In this document: positions 54,045 through 63,039 of the stretch, in pieces
Layout of the letters: each line of letters opens with the position of its first letter
How positions within the stretch are numbered: the stretch's first letter is position 1
Assembly (NCBI GenBank): GCA_017577405.1
Contig: PIUA01000019.1
Location: forward strand, 62,001 to 126,000
Direction: 5' to 3'
Length of the DNA: 64,000 nt
From: Bacillota bacterium
Lineage (GTDB): Bacteria; Bacillota; Limnochordia; Limnochordales; Limnochordaceae
Notes under the pieces: model-generated
The model's input: only the letters and a program-made list of their open reading frames with translations
What the model was told of the DNA's origin: nothing
Database searches by the model: none
Made by a program: the position numbers and the translations under genes

Positions 54045-55757
54045 ATGGCGGTCGTCCAGGCCCAACTTCATGAGGAACGCCCCTTAAGCTTCTGGCGCCG
54101 GTACATTTTCAGCCTCGATCACAAGGTGATCGGCATCCAGTACCTGGTGACCTCGATGGCCATGGCCCTGGTGGGCGGGCTCCTGGCCATGCTCGTCCGC
54201 TTCGCCCTGGGCTGGCCGGAGGCGTCGGGGCTCACCCCCGCCTCCTACATGAGCGCCGTCACCATGCACGGCACCATCATGACCTTCTTCGTCCTCAGCA
54301 CGGCCCTGACGGGCGGCTTCGGTAACTTCCTCATCCCGCTCCAAATCGGAGCTCGGGATATGGCCTACCCCTTCCTGAACATGGTCTCCTACTGGCTCTA
54401 CCCCGTCTCCCTGGTGGTGCTCCTTGCCTCCTACTTCGTGCCCGGCGGGCCCGCCTCGGCCGGCTGGACCGCCTACCCGCCCCTCAGCGTCCAGGGGGGC
54501 ACGGGGCAAGCCCTCTGGCTCATCAGCCTGGCCATTCTGATCATCGCGTTCCTCTTCGGCTCGTTGAACTACATCACCACGGTCCTCCAGCTCCGGACCA
54601 AGGGGATGTCCCTCCTGCGGATGCCCCTGACAGTGTGGGGGCTCTTCATCACCGCCATCCTCTCGCTCCTCTCCTTCCCCATGCTCCTGGCCGCCTCCAT
54701 CATGCTCCTCTTCGACCTCCTGGGCGGGACCAGCTTCTTCCTGCCCTTCAACATCGTGATCGACGGCGGCCAGGTGACGGCGGCGGGGGGCGATCCGCTC
54801 CTCTACCAGCACCTCTTCTGGTTCTTGGGGCATCCTGAGGTGTACATCCTGATCCTGCCCGCCATGGGCATGGTCTCGGACATCATGGCCAACAACGCCC
54901 GCCGGCCCATCTTCGGCTACAAGACCATGGTGCTCAGCATGGCCGCCATCGCCGTCCTCAGCTTCCTGGTCTGGGGGCACCACATGTTCGTCAGCGGCAT
55001 GCACCCCCTCTTGGGGACGGCCTTCATGGCCACCACCCTGGTCATCGCCATCCCTTCGGCCATCAAGACCTTCCACTGGCTGGCCACCCTCTGGCGGGGG
55101 AAGCTCCGCTTCACACCCCAGATGCTCTTCTCCATCGGCTTCGTCTCCGTCTTTGTCACCGGGGGCCTGACCGGCTTGGTGCTGGGCTCCCCCGCGCTGG
55201 ACATGTACGTGCACGACACCTACTTCGTGGTGGCCCACTTCCACTTCGTGATGGCCAGCGCGTCCCTCTTCGGCATCTTCGCCGGCCTCTACCACTGGTT
55301 CCCCAAGATGTTCGGCCGGAAGATGAACGAGCGGTTGGGCCGGATCCACTTCTGGATCGCCCTGCCCGCCACCTACGCCACCTTCTTCCCCATGCACTTC
55401 GCCGGGATCGGTGGCATGATGCGCCGGATCTACTCCATCGAATTCTACGACTACCTGGCCCGCTTCGAGGGGCTCAACCAGTTCATCACCATCGCGGCCT
55501 TCATCATGGGGGCGGCTCACATGCTCTTCCTGGTCAACTTCGTCTGGAGCTTGAAGTACGGCGAGCGGGCTGAGGCCAACCCCTGGCAGGCGACCACCCT
55601 CGAGTGGGAGACGCCGTCGCCCCCGCCCCACGGCAACTTCGGCGAGGAGCTGCCGGAGGTCCACCGCTGGGCGTACGACTACAGCGTCCCCGGCGCCACC
55701 ACCGACTACATCCCCCAGACGGTGAGCCCCCGCCCGGTGGCCGCCCCCGGCCCCTGA
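54045..55757 (+). CDS. ctaD: cytochrome c oxidase subunit I
   Basis: Catalytic subunit, 570 aa with about twelve helices, reducing oxygen to water and pumping protons. Heme and copper ligands are visible: HGTIMTFFV (low-spin heme), GHPEVYILILP (CuB histidine and the cross-linked tyrosine, A1-type), GHHMFVSG (CuB histidines) and VAHFHFVM (heme ligands). The first histidine motif and the GHPEVY glutamate put it in the A1 family. ATG 54045 follows AAAGGAGCGG. It is followed by a second subunit III. Confidence 0.96.
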   Translation: MAVVQAQLHEERPLSFWRRYIFSLDHKVIGIQYLVTSMAMALVGGLLAMLVRFALGWPEASGLTPASYMSAVTMHGTIMTFFVLSTALTGGFGNFLIPLQIGARDMAYPFLNMVSYWLYPVSLVVLLASYFVPGGPASAGWTAYPPLSVQGGTGQALWLISLAILIIAFLFGSLNYITTVLQLRTKGMSLLRMPLTVWGLFITAILSLLSFPMLLAASIMLLFDLLGGTSFFLPFNIVIDGGQVTAAGGDPLLYQHLFWFLGHPEVYILILPAMGMVSDIMANNARRPIFGYKTMVLSMAAIAVLSFLVWGHHMFVSGMHPLLGTAFMATTLVIAIPSAIKTFHWLATLWRGKLRFTPQMLFSIGFVSVFVTGGLTGLVLGSPALDMYVHDTYFVVAHFHFVMASASLFGIFAGLYHWFPKMFGRKMNERLGRIHFWIALPATYATFFPMHFAGIGGMMRRIYSIEFYDYLARFEGLNQFITIAAFIMGAAHMLFLVNFVWSLKYGERAEANPWQATTLEWETPSPPPHGNFGEELPEVHRWAYDYSVPGATTDYIPQTVSPRPVAAPGP

Positions 55758-55799
55758 GGTGGCCGATCCTGGGACGGGGAAGGAGGAGGCAGGTTGGCC

Positions 55800-56447
55800 A
55801 TGACCCAACAGCTTCTCCAGCAGGACCGAAGATCGGCGCCGCCCCAGGGCCCAGCCCGACCTGGCTTCGACGGCTCGGGCCCTGGGGGATCAGCCCCTGG
55901 GGGCCGGGTCCCGCGGCCCGGCCCCTCGCCCGCCACCACCGCTACCTGGTGGCTTCTGGCTGCCGTGGCCATGCTCTTCATCGGGTTCACCAGCAGCTAC
56001 CTCTCCCGTCAGGCGGGGGCCGATTGGGCCGCCATCCCTATGCCGCCCATCCTCTGGCTGACCACCAGCCTCGTGGTGGCCAGCAGCGGCCTCCTCGAGT
56101 GGGGCCGGCGGTCCGGCCGCCGGGGCCACCCGGAGCGCCAGGCCGCCGCCGTCTCCGGCGCGGCCTGGCTGGGCCTCCTCTTCCTCGTGGGCCAAGGGGC
56201 GGCCTGGCGGGAGCTGGCCCGGGCCGGCCTCTTCCTCACCTCCAACCCCCATGCCGCCTTCTTCTACGTCCTCACCTTGGTCCACGGGCTCCACATCCTG
56301 GCGGGGCTCATCTGGCTCTTGGTGGCCGCCGCCCGAATCCGGCAGGCCCACCCCCAGGCGGCCCAGGCAGTGGCCTCGGGGGCCATCTTTTGGCACTTCG
56401 TCGGCACCCTCTGGATCTACCTGTGGGTCCTCCTCTTCTGGCTGTGA
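55800..56447 (+). CDS. ctaE: heme-copper oxidase subunit III (second copy)
   Basis: A 215-aa second COX3-family protein. After a long proline- and glycine-rich extension of about 40 residues it has five helices, including WWLLAAVAMLFIGFTSSY, LTLVHGLHILAGLIWLL and the family end FWHFVGTLWIYLWVLLFWL. It differs strongly from the first copy. ATG 55800 (TTG 55794 also possible) follows GGAAGGAGGAGG. A single terminator closes the operon. Two subunit III genes could serve one oxidase with different helices or two oxidases. Confidence 0.88.
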   Translation: MTQQLLQQDRRSAPPQGPARPGFDGSGPGGSAPGGRVPRPGPSPATTATWWLLAAVAMLFIGFTSSYLSRQAGADWAAIPMPPILWLTTSLVVASSGLLEWGRRSGRRGHPERQAAAVSGAAWLGLLFLVGQGAAWRELARAGLFLTSNPHAAFFYVLTLVHGLHILAGLIWLLVAAARIRQAHPQAAQAVASGAIFWHFVGTLWIYLWVLLFWL

Positions 56448-56487
56448 AGGCATATCCCAAGCCCCTCCAGCCGCGCCTCAGGGACAG

Positions 56488-56523
56488 GGAAGGCCCGGGC
56501 TGGCGGGCCAGCCCGGGCCTTCC
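56488..56523. terminator. large bidirectional hairpin
   Basis: GGAAGGCCCGGGCTGGC pairs perfectly with GCCAGCCCGGGCCTTCC (17 bp) with a two-base loop; TTG follows on the plus strand. It lies between the convergent oxidase operon and ctaA. Confidence 0.72.
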
Positions 56524-56612
56524 TTGATCCACACTTCATCCACCCGCTCCATCCACCCACTGGCACGGCGGCGGGGGGTCTTGGCCGGCGCGCCCTTCCC
56601 CGGCCCAGGTGG

Positions 56613-57527
56613 CTAAACGGCCGCGACCTCCGCTTCCCGGGCGCTGGCGGCTGGCTCCGGGGCCGTCTGCCAGAGGAGGTAGAGGAGCGCCCCCGTGTAA
56701 AGGGTGACGAAGCTGGAGTGGAGGACGTTGGCCGCCACCGATCCCAAAGTGCCCACCACCAGCCAGCCGCTCAGGGCCTGGAGGACCACCAGCACCACGG
56801 CGGCCAAGGAACCCCAGAAGAGGTCAGGCCGCGCCTCCCGGTAGGGCCGGGTCAGGTGGCCCGTGGCCGCGGAGAGGAGGACGAGCCCGCCGGCTAGGGC
56901 CCGGTGGACGAAGTTGGTAAAGGCCGGCGTGCCCCACTCAGGGATGAGCATGTTGTTGCAGAGGGGCCACCCCAGGCAGGCCAGGCCGATTTCCGTGTGG
57001 CGCAGGTACGCCCCCACGTAGACCACCGCCGCCAGGAGCCCCAGGTTGGCCCAAAGGAGCGGGCGGAACCGGGGAGGCACGGGCCCGCCCCGGGGGCTCC
57101 ACCCCCGCTGCAGTTGATGAATCCGCACAGCCAGGAGCAGGACCGAACCGAAAGAAGCCAGGGAGACGCCAAAGTGGGCCGCCATCACCAGCTCGGACGA
57201 ACCCCACATGACCGCCGCCGCCCCCAGCCACGACTGGACGGCCAGCAGGATCAGGGCGGCGACGACCAGCTGCCGGATCTCCCGCCGGTGGCCCAGCTGC
57301 CGCCAGGCGAGGACGGAGACGGCCAGGATGAGCAGGCCCATGATCCCCGTGATCACCCGGTGGTTCACCTCAATCCAGGTGGCCAGGCTGGACCAGTCGC
57401 CGTCGCAGAAGGGCCACGCGCTGCCGCAGCCGTCTTCCGACCCGGTGGTGGTCACCAGCGCGCCCGAGACCAGCAGGAAGAACATGCCCACCGTCGCAAG
57501 GGTGGCCAGGCGTTGGAGCAGGGTCAT
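56613..57527 (-). CDS. ctaA: heme A synthase
   Basis: Polytopic membrane enzyme that oxidises heme O to heme A for the aa3 oxidase. The 304-aa product has eight helices, the heme-ligand histidines in WIEVNHRVITG and VHRALAGG, and two disulfide-forming cysteine pairs in extracytoplasmic loops (CGSAWPFC and CLGWPLC), as in Bacillus CtaA. ATG 57527 follows GGGGGTTT. It is on the opposite strand to the oxidase operon but acts in the same pathway as ctaB. Confidence 0.92.
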   Translation of the reverse strand: MTLLQRLATLATVGMFFLLVSGALVTTTGSEDGCGSAWPFCDGDWSSLATWIEVNHRVITGIMGLLILAVSVLAWRQLGHRREIRQLVVAALILLAVQSWLGAAAVMWGSSELVMAAHFGVSLASFGSVLLLAVRIHQLQRGWSPRGGPVPPRFRPLLWANLGLLAAVVYVGAYLRHTEIGLACLGWPLCNNMLIPEWGTPAFTNFVHRALAGGLVLLSAATGHLTRPYREARPDLFWGSLAAVVLVVLQALSGWLVVGTLGSVAANVLHSSFVTLYTGALLYLLWQTAPEPAASAREAEVAAV

Positions 57528-57616
57528 GGGAAACCCCCTCTTCGGTCTCCCCAGGGACGAAGCGCGCCGCACTGGGCAACCTTCGGTCCGGGGCCATGCA
57601 ACTCCTCCCCAGCCCC

Positions 57617-59767
57617 CTAGGAGGCGTCCAGGGAGCGGAGCTCCGCCTCGGCCCGGGCCAGGGCCTGAGCCTCCTCCCCCAGGGCGGCCCGGGCCTGGGC
57701 GACCAGCCGGGCCCGCCAGGCCAGGTACTCCCGCCGGGGCAAGCGGCCCGCCTGGTACTCCCTTTCCACCTCGGCCAGCTCCGCCAGGATCCGGGCCTCT
57801 CGGGCCGCCTCCCGCCGCCGGGGCCAGAGGGCGAAGAGGGTTCCTGCCACCAGCAGCACGCCCCCGGCCCAGATCCAGGAGACGAGGGGGGTGTAGTAGG
57901 CGATGAAGCCCACAGCCGCCCCAAAGTCGTCCCAGCCCGAGAGGACCACGTAGAGATCGCCGCCCGGGCGGCTGTAGATGGCGGTCTCGGTGGTGGGCCC
58001 CTCCCGCTCGGCAAAGCCGGGGAAGTACCGCTTCTCCGGCCGGATCAGGCCCAGGGTCCGGTCCCCTTCCCGCACCAGGAGGTTGGCCGTCACCCGCCGC
58101 ACCGGGCCGTCCCAGTGCTCTTCCAAGCCGCGGAACTGGAGGTGGTAGGGCCCCACCGCTGCCGTCTGGCCCACCTCCAGGGAGAAGATGTGGCGGGTCT
58201 GGTAGGCCTGGGAGGAGACAACCCCCACCGCCATCAGGACCACGGCCAGGTGGACCAGGTATCCCCCGTAGCGCCGGGGATTGGCCCGGAGCACCCGGAG
58301 GAGGGCCCGGCCCATGGGCTCGCCCCGCTCCAGGCGGACCTGCACCCCCCGGACCACCTCCACCACCACCGCGGCGCCCACCAGGAGGGCGAGGGCCCAG
58401 GCGACCACCACCCCCAGCTCCCGGACCCCCAGGACGACCAGAAGGGCCCCCGCGCCCACCCCGACCGCGACGGGGATGGGCAGGTTCCGCCGGACGACGG
58501 TGGTCGTCAGCCGGCCCCAGGACAGGAGCGGGGCCAATCCCATCAAGAGCAGGATGGCGGCGAAGAGCGGCCCCGTCACCCGGTTGAAGTAGGGCGGCCC
58601 CACCGTCACCTGAAGCCCGAAGAGGGAGCTGATCAGGGGAAAGAGGGTGCCCCAGAAGACGGCGAAGGCGGCCGCCAGGAAGACCAGGTTGTTGAAGAGG
58701 AAGCTGGCCTCTTTGGAGGCGTAGGAGAGGATGGCCCGCTCATCCTTCAGCTCCTCCCACCGGAAGAGGAGCAGGCCCAGCCCCAGGGCCACCGTCACGG
58801 CAAGGAAGACCAGGAAGTACGGGCCGATGTCCGACTCAACGAAGGCGTGCACCGAGGTGAGGATGCCGCTCCGGGTGATAAAGGTGCCCAGGATGGTGAG
58901 GGCAAAGGTGGCTTGGATGAGCACCTGGTTCCAGCGCTTCAAGAGGCCCCGCTTCTCCTGCATGATGATGGAGTGGAGGAAGGCGGTGGCCGTCAACCAG
59001 GGCAGGAAGGAGGCATTCTCCACCGGGTCCCAGCCCCAGTAGCCGCCCCAGCCCAGCTCTTCATACGCCCAGCGGGCGCCGAACAGGATGCCCACCGACA
59101 GGAAGAGCCAGCCCAGCAGGCTCCAGCGGCGGACGGTCCGGACCCAGACCTCGCCTCCATCGCCGGTGACCAGGGAGGCGATGCCGAAGGCGAAGGGGAC
59201 CGCCAGCCCCACGTAGCCAAGGTAGAGGAAGACGGGGTGGAGGGCCATCCAGGGGTTCTGGAGGAGGGGGTTGAGCCCCAGGCCATTGGCCGGTGCCGGC
59301 TCCAGCACCACAAAGGGCGGGGCCACCCGGCTTACCAGGAGCGCGAAGAAGCCGGTGATGAAGGTGAGGGTGAAGACGGCGGGGACCAGGAGGTGGCGGG
59401 CCTCCCAGGGGGTCCGCCGGGCGACCAGGGCGGTGTAGCTGGCCAAGATCCAGAGCCAGAAGAGCAGGGAGCCTTCCTGGCCCGACCAGAGCGCGGTCAC
59501 CCGGTAGGAGGGTGAAAGGTCCAGGCTCGTGTGGGCCGCCACGTACCGGAGGGCAAACTGCCCCGAGACCAGCCCCCAAAGGAGAAGGCCCAGAGCCCCG
59601 GTGATCAGCACCCAGAGGAGCCCGCTCCCCTGCCGGGCCACCCGGTGGGTCCAGGCCTTCTGCCGGGCCCAGCCCAAGAGGAGCCCACCGGTGAGCCCCC
59701 AGGCCACCACTAGGCTCCCGTCCAGCAACCGTCCGCCCAAGAGGGCCACAGCTTCCACCGCGCTCAC
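57617..59767 (-). CDS. ccmF: cytochrome c-type biogenesis protein CcmF
   Basis: System I heme lyase core, 716 aa with about fourteen helices, which attaches heme to apocytochrome c. The WWD-like heme-handling motif reads WGGYWGWDPVENASFLPWL, followed by FLHSIIMQEKRG and the FITRSGILTSVHAF segment, all CcmF-specific. The C-terminus extends about 65 residues into a charged coiled coil (EAAREARILAELAEVEREY). GTG 59767 follows GGGGAGGCC. It is followed upstream on the same strand by the CcmG-CcmH fusion gene, 47 bases away. Confidence 0.9.
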   Translation of the reverse strand: MSAVEAVALLGGRLLDGSLVVAWGLTGGLLLGWARQKAWTHRVARQGSGLLWVLITGALGLLLWGLVSGQFALRYVAAHTSLDLSPSYRVTALWSGQEGSLLFWLWILASYTALVARRTPWEARHLLVPAVFTLTFITGFFALLVSRVAPPFVVLEPAPANGLGLNPLLQNPWMALHPVFLYLGYVGLAVPFAFGIASLVTGDGGEVWVRTVRRWSLLGWLFLSVGILFGARWAYEELGWGGYWGWDPVENASFLPWLTATAFLHSIIMQEKRGLLKRWNQVLIQATFALTILGTFITRSGILTSVHAFVESDIGPYFLVFLAVTVALGLGLLLFRWEELKDERAILSYASKEASFLFNNLVFLAAAFAVFWGTLFPLISSLFGLQVTVGPPYFNRVTGPLFAAILLLMGLAPLLSWGRLTTTVVRRNLPIPVAVGVGAGALLVVLGVRELGVVVAWALALLVGAAVVVEVVRGVQVRLERGEPMGRALLRVLRANPRRYGGYLVHLAVVLMAVGVVSSQAYQTRHIFSLEVGQTAAVGPYHLQFRGLEEHWDGPVRRVTANLLVREGDRTLGLIRPEKRYFPGFAEREGPTTETAIYSRPGGDLYVVLSGWDDFGAAVGFIAYYTPLVSWIWAGGVLLVAGTLFALWPRRREAAREARILAELAEVEREYQAGRLPRREYLAWRARLVAQARAALGEEAQALARAEAELRSLDAS

Positions 59768-59814
59768 TCCACGGCCTCCCCTCGCCCCCGCCCCACGGGG
59801 CCCGCCCGCACGAG

Positions 59815-60726
59815 CTAGAGATACTCCCGCAGCCGGCGCGCCACCTCGTCGGGCAGGGGTTCCGCCGCCTCCGGATCCGGCCCCTGGGGCACCGGCATGG
59901 CCCGCCGGGCGAGGTAACGCCAGGCCAGCCCGCTGCCGGCCAGCAGGACCAGCCACGGGGCGAGCCAGACCCACCGGAGGCCTCCCCGGGCGGGCGGGCT
60001 CATGAGGATCCAGAGCCCGTAGCGATCTTCGAACCAGTGGACGATCTCATCGGGCGTCCACCCGTCCACCAGGCGCGCCTCGATCTCGGCCCGGGCGATC
60101 CAGGCCGACGTCGCATCAGACTCCCAGACCGAGAGGCCCTCGCACTCCTGGCAGCGGATCTGGAGGGCCACCTCCCGGAACTGGTCGTGGAAGCGGGCCG
60201 AGCCCGGCACTGGGGGGGTGGGGAAGAGCGGCCCCACCAGCTTGTCCACGTCCGCGGTCCGCGCCTCGCCCGCGTGGATGGCGTGAAGCCGGCCCGTCCG
60301 GTCCAGGAGGATGAGGCTGGGCAGGCTCTTCACCGGCCACCCTGCCGTCCCCCGGCCGTCTCCGTCAAGGAGGATGGGATAGGAGGGCTGGAAGCCCGCC
60401 AAGGCCTGGTCCAGTTCGGTGGCGCCGCTCTCCACCTCGACGGCCACCACGGCCAGGCGGGTGCCGTACCGGGCTTGGATCGCCTCCAGAACCTGAAAGT
60501 CGTTGGAGCAGAAGGTGCACGCCCGGGAGGAGAGGCGGATCAAGACCGGCCGGCCCCTGAGCGCGGCCGGATCCAGGGTGCCGCCGCCCCAGCGGGGCAG
60601 GGCGGGGAGGGGCAAAGGCTCACCGACCCGCACCCCCTCGCCCAGATGGTTGAAGCTGAGCACCGTCCAGGCGACGGCTCCCGCCAGCAGGGCCAAGACC
60701 AGCCACCGGCCGAGGTTACGGTTCAT
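59815..60726 (-). CDS. CcmG-like thioredoxin fused to CcmH
   Basis: A 303-aa protein combining two System I redox steps. After a signal anchor (about residues 7-24), residues about 33-165 form a thioredoxin-like domain with Cys70/Cys73 in SRACTFC and the cis-proline LPSLIL, as in CcmG. Residues about 178-245 are the CcmH domain with the redox pair Cys192/Cys195 in QIRCQECEGLSVWES and RYGLWILMSPP, followed by a membrane helix (250-270). In most bacteria these are separate proteins that reduce apocytochrome c. ATG 60726 follows GGGAGGCGGC. It overlaps the next gene by 11 bases. Confidence 0.85.
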   Translation of the reverse strand: MNRNLGRWLVLALLAGAVAWTVLSFNHLGEGVRVGEPLPLPALPRWGGGTLDPAALRGRPVLIRLSSRACTFCSNDFQVLEAIQARYGTRLAVVAVEVESGATELDQALAGFQPSYPILLDGDGRGTAGWPVKSLPSLILLDRTGRLHAIHAGEARTADVDKLVGPLFPTPPVPGSARFHDQFREVALQIRCQECEGLSVWESDATSAWIARAEIEARLVDGWTPDEIVHWFEDRYGLWILMSPPARGGLRWVWLAPWLVLLAGSGLAWRYLARRAMPVPQGPDPEAAEPLPDEVARRLREYL

Positions 60727-61273
60727 GGGAGCCGCCTCCCGCCGCTCGCCAGGCGGCCAAGGTCTCCTGGTAGGCCGCCTCCATCTGCTCGTACCGCATG
60801 GGCCCTGGCCAGTGGACCCGGGCGACGCCGTCGGGATCGATAAACCAGCTCTCGGGGACCCCTCGCAGGCCGTAGGCGCTCGCCACCCGGCCGTCCCAAT
60901 CCCGGGCGATGGGGAAGGTGAGGCCGAAGGCCTCCACGAAGGGCCGGGCGTGGTCCTCCGCCTCCCGGTAATTGATGCCGATCTGCACCACCTGGTCCCC
61001 GTAGGTTTCGTGGAACCGTTGCAAGTCGGGCGCCTCGTCCCGGCACGGCCCGCACCAGCTGGCCCAGAAGTTGAGGAAGACCACCCGGCCCCGGAGCTCG
61101 TCCAGAGTCACCTTCCCGCCGTCCAGGGTCGTCAGCTCAAAGGGAGGCGCGGGGCGGCCCAACGCCGCCCGGCGGTCCAGGCTCGCCTGGTAGGCGAAGC
61201 TGGCGGCCAGACCCGTCAAGACGATCACCAGGGGCACGGCGAGGGCCAGGACGAGGTGGACGCGTGGGCGCAT
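60716..61273 (-). CDS. membrane-anchored thioredoxin (ResA/CcmG type)
   Basis: A 185-aa thiol-disulfide oxidoreductase. One N-terminal helix (about 5-25) leads to a thioredoxin fold with Cys74/Cys77 in [27 protein letters not shown] and the cis-proline segment GVPESWF that is typical of CcmG/ResA. It overlaps the CcmG-CcmH fusion, so the operon contains two thioredoxin domains of this type. ATG 61273 follows GGAGG; the track start at 61303 is weaker. An extended -10 lies upstream. Confidence 0.87.
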   Translation of the reverse strand: MRPRVHLVLALAVPLVIVLTGLAASFAYQASLDRRAALGRPAPPFELTTLDGGKVTLDELRGRVVFLNFWASWCGPCRDEAPDLQRFHETYGDQVVQIGINYREAEDHARPFVEAFGLTFPIARDWDGRVASAYGLRGVPESWFIDPDGVARVHWPGPMRYEQMEAAYQETLAAWRAAGGGSHEP

Positions 61274-61347
61274 GAGCTGGTGAACCTCCGCCCGACCCGG
61301 CATGGGCGGGATCGGGAATGGTGATCAGTCGCATTCATTCGATCTGT

Positions 61348-61356
61348 ATTATACCA
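61348..61356 (-). promoter_or_regulatory. extended -10 promoter for the cytochrome c maturation genes
   Basis: On the minus strand, TGGTATAAT is a perfect extended -10 about 75 bases before ATG 61273. The -35 region is poor. Confidence 0.6.
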
Positions 61357-61386
61357 GGGGCGGGGGGCCGGGCCCAGGGACCCTTC

Positions 61387-63039
61387 CTACTCGGCCATCT
61401 CCGCACGCTGGAAGAAGGCGGAGGCCAGAGCCATCAGGAGGCCGCCCACCAGCCAGGTGACCAGGCTGCCGGCGGCCAGGCCCACGACCTCGCCTCCACC
61501 CCGGACTTCGACCAGCCACCCGGCCGCCGCCCCAGGGATGAGCCCAGCCAAGGCCACCAGGCTCTGGAGCAGGCTTCGGACCCACCGGCCCACCCACGCG
61601 GGGACCAGAAGGCTGCTGAGGGCCAGGGCTCCCTGGGCCAGCCAGCTCGCCGCCAAGAGCGCCAGCAGGCCCGCCAGGAGCCGGGAGAGGCCGGGCCAGG
61701 CCAGAAGCATGGCCACCACCATCAGGACGGTGTACGACAGAAAGAGATCGGCCGCGGTGACCAGAGAGGCGGCCACCAGGCGCTTCCAGGAAGCATCCGG
61801 GATGAGGTAGATGTAGGGACGCCGGAGCTCTTCCGCCAGGTACCCCCAGGGGGCGCTCAGGACAGCCAGGCCGCAGGGGACCAGCCAGAGGGCGCCGGAC
61901 GGGAGGCCGACCCGGACCAAGAAGCCCAGGAGGCCGCCCACGAGGCCGAAGACCACCAGGCCCCAGCGCCAGGTGCCCAACTCCAGGCGGAGCCAGCGGT
62001 TGGCCTGCTGCCAGAACAACGCCCAGGCTCCGCGGCCTCCCCAAGGCAGGGCCCGGACCCGGGCCACCCGTTCGGTGACGCCCAGGTGGGCCACGGCTAC
62101 CCCCTGCACGTCCACGTTCCCCGAGCTGACCGCCTGGGCCAGCCGGGCATCGGCTTCACCCTGGAGAACCAAGGGCTCATAGTACCCCTCGCCCAGGTGC
62201 CAGGCGGCCAGCCAGAGCCCCCCCACCAGGGCCAGGGCGCCGGCGAGGGCCGCCCCAGGCCACCCGCCCGTTCCCACCGCGGTCTCCATGAGGGCGACGA
62301 CCCAGCCGAGCGGAGGTACCTGGGCCAGAGGCTGGGCCCGGGCCAAGAGGAGCCGGACCGCCTGGCCCCCGTCCAGGCCCGCTCCCCACTGGGCAACGAG
62401 AGGCCAGGCCAGTCCGAGGAGGATGAGAAGGGCCCCGCCGACCAGACCTCGCCGGAGGTACCGGCGGATCCGCTCGCCCTGGGGCGCCCGTTCCAGGGCC
62501 AGCCAGGCGACCGTGTGGAGCCCGTCCCCCCAGAGCCCGACCAAGAGCATGAGAAGGAAGAAGGCGAGGAGCCCCTGCCCGTGCACCGCCACCCCTGCCC
62601 GGCGGAAGAGGAGGAGCCACAGGAGCCAGAAGGGGACCTGGGCGACCAGCCGGTGAAGCCCCGTGCGGGCCACGTGGTAGAGGACCAGGACCCGGCTGGA
62701 GACGGGGCTGGGGAAAAGGAGCACCGCGTCGGCGTTGGTGACGGGAATGGGCGACCGGGTCGTCGCGCCCCAAAGGCGGGTTCCCAGGGAGAGCAGCACC
62801 CAGAGCGCGACCAGCCCCAGCCAAGGGCCCGGGTCGCCGGGACCCGGGGCGCCGGCCGCCCCCTCCATCCCCCAGGCCGCCCCGACCTGCAGGATCAGGA
62901 GGACCAGGCCCACGCCGAACCCAGCGGAGACGAGGAGCCAGAAGGGCCGGTGGAGCAGGCGCCGGAGCCGGTTCCAGCCCCGCCGTCCGTCGAGGAAGAC
63001 CAGGGCGCGCCAGCTCGTCCGAAAGGTCTGGGGCTTCAC
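61387..63039 (-). CDS. ABC exporter membrane protein (putative, 12-14 helices)
   Basis: A 550-aa polytopic protein: about twelve hydrophobic helices with an unusually hydrophobic second half, matching putative ABC exporter permeases of Gram-positive bacteria. It starts at GTG 63039, overlapping the ATPase stop as GTGA behind GGAAGGCGG, so it is translationally coupled to that ATPase. The track frame begins further upstream because it runs through the ATPase gene. It is not CcmB: it is more than twice as long and lacks CcmB motifs. The substrate is unknown. Confidence 0.75.
   Translation of the reverse strand: MKPQTFRTSWRALVFLDGRRGWNRLRRLLHRPFWLLVSAGFGVGLVLLILQVGAAWGMEGAAGAPGPGDPGPWLGLVALWVLLSLGTRLWGATTRSPIPVTNADAVLLFPSPVSSRVLVLYHVARTGLHRLVAQVPFWLLWLLLFRRAGVAVHGQGLLAFFLLMLLVGLWGDGLHTVAWLALERAPQGERIRRYLRRGLVGGALLILLGLAWPLVAQWGAGLDGGQAVRLLLARAQPLAQVPPLGWVVALMETAVGTGGWPGAALAGALALVGGLWLAAWHLGEGYYEPLVLQGEADARLAQAVSSGNVDVQGVAVAHLGVTERVARVRALPWGGRGAWALFWQQANRWLRLELGTWRWGLVVFGLVGGLLGFLVRVGLPSGALWLVPCGLAVLSAPWGYLAEELRRPYIYLIPDASWKRLVAASLVTAADLFLSYTVLMVVAMLLAWPGLSRLLAGLLALLAASWLAQGALALSSLLVPAWVGRWVRSLLQSLVALAGLIPGAAAGWLVEVRGGGEVVGLAAGSLVTWLVGGLLMALASAFFQRAEMAE

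Noticed and set aside
54084-55808. 574-aa minus-strand ORF opposite ctaD
   Set aside because: Antisense shadow of cytochrome oxidase subunit I, with histidine- and glutamate-rich nonsense composition.
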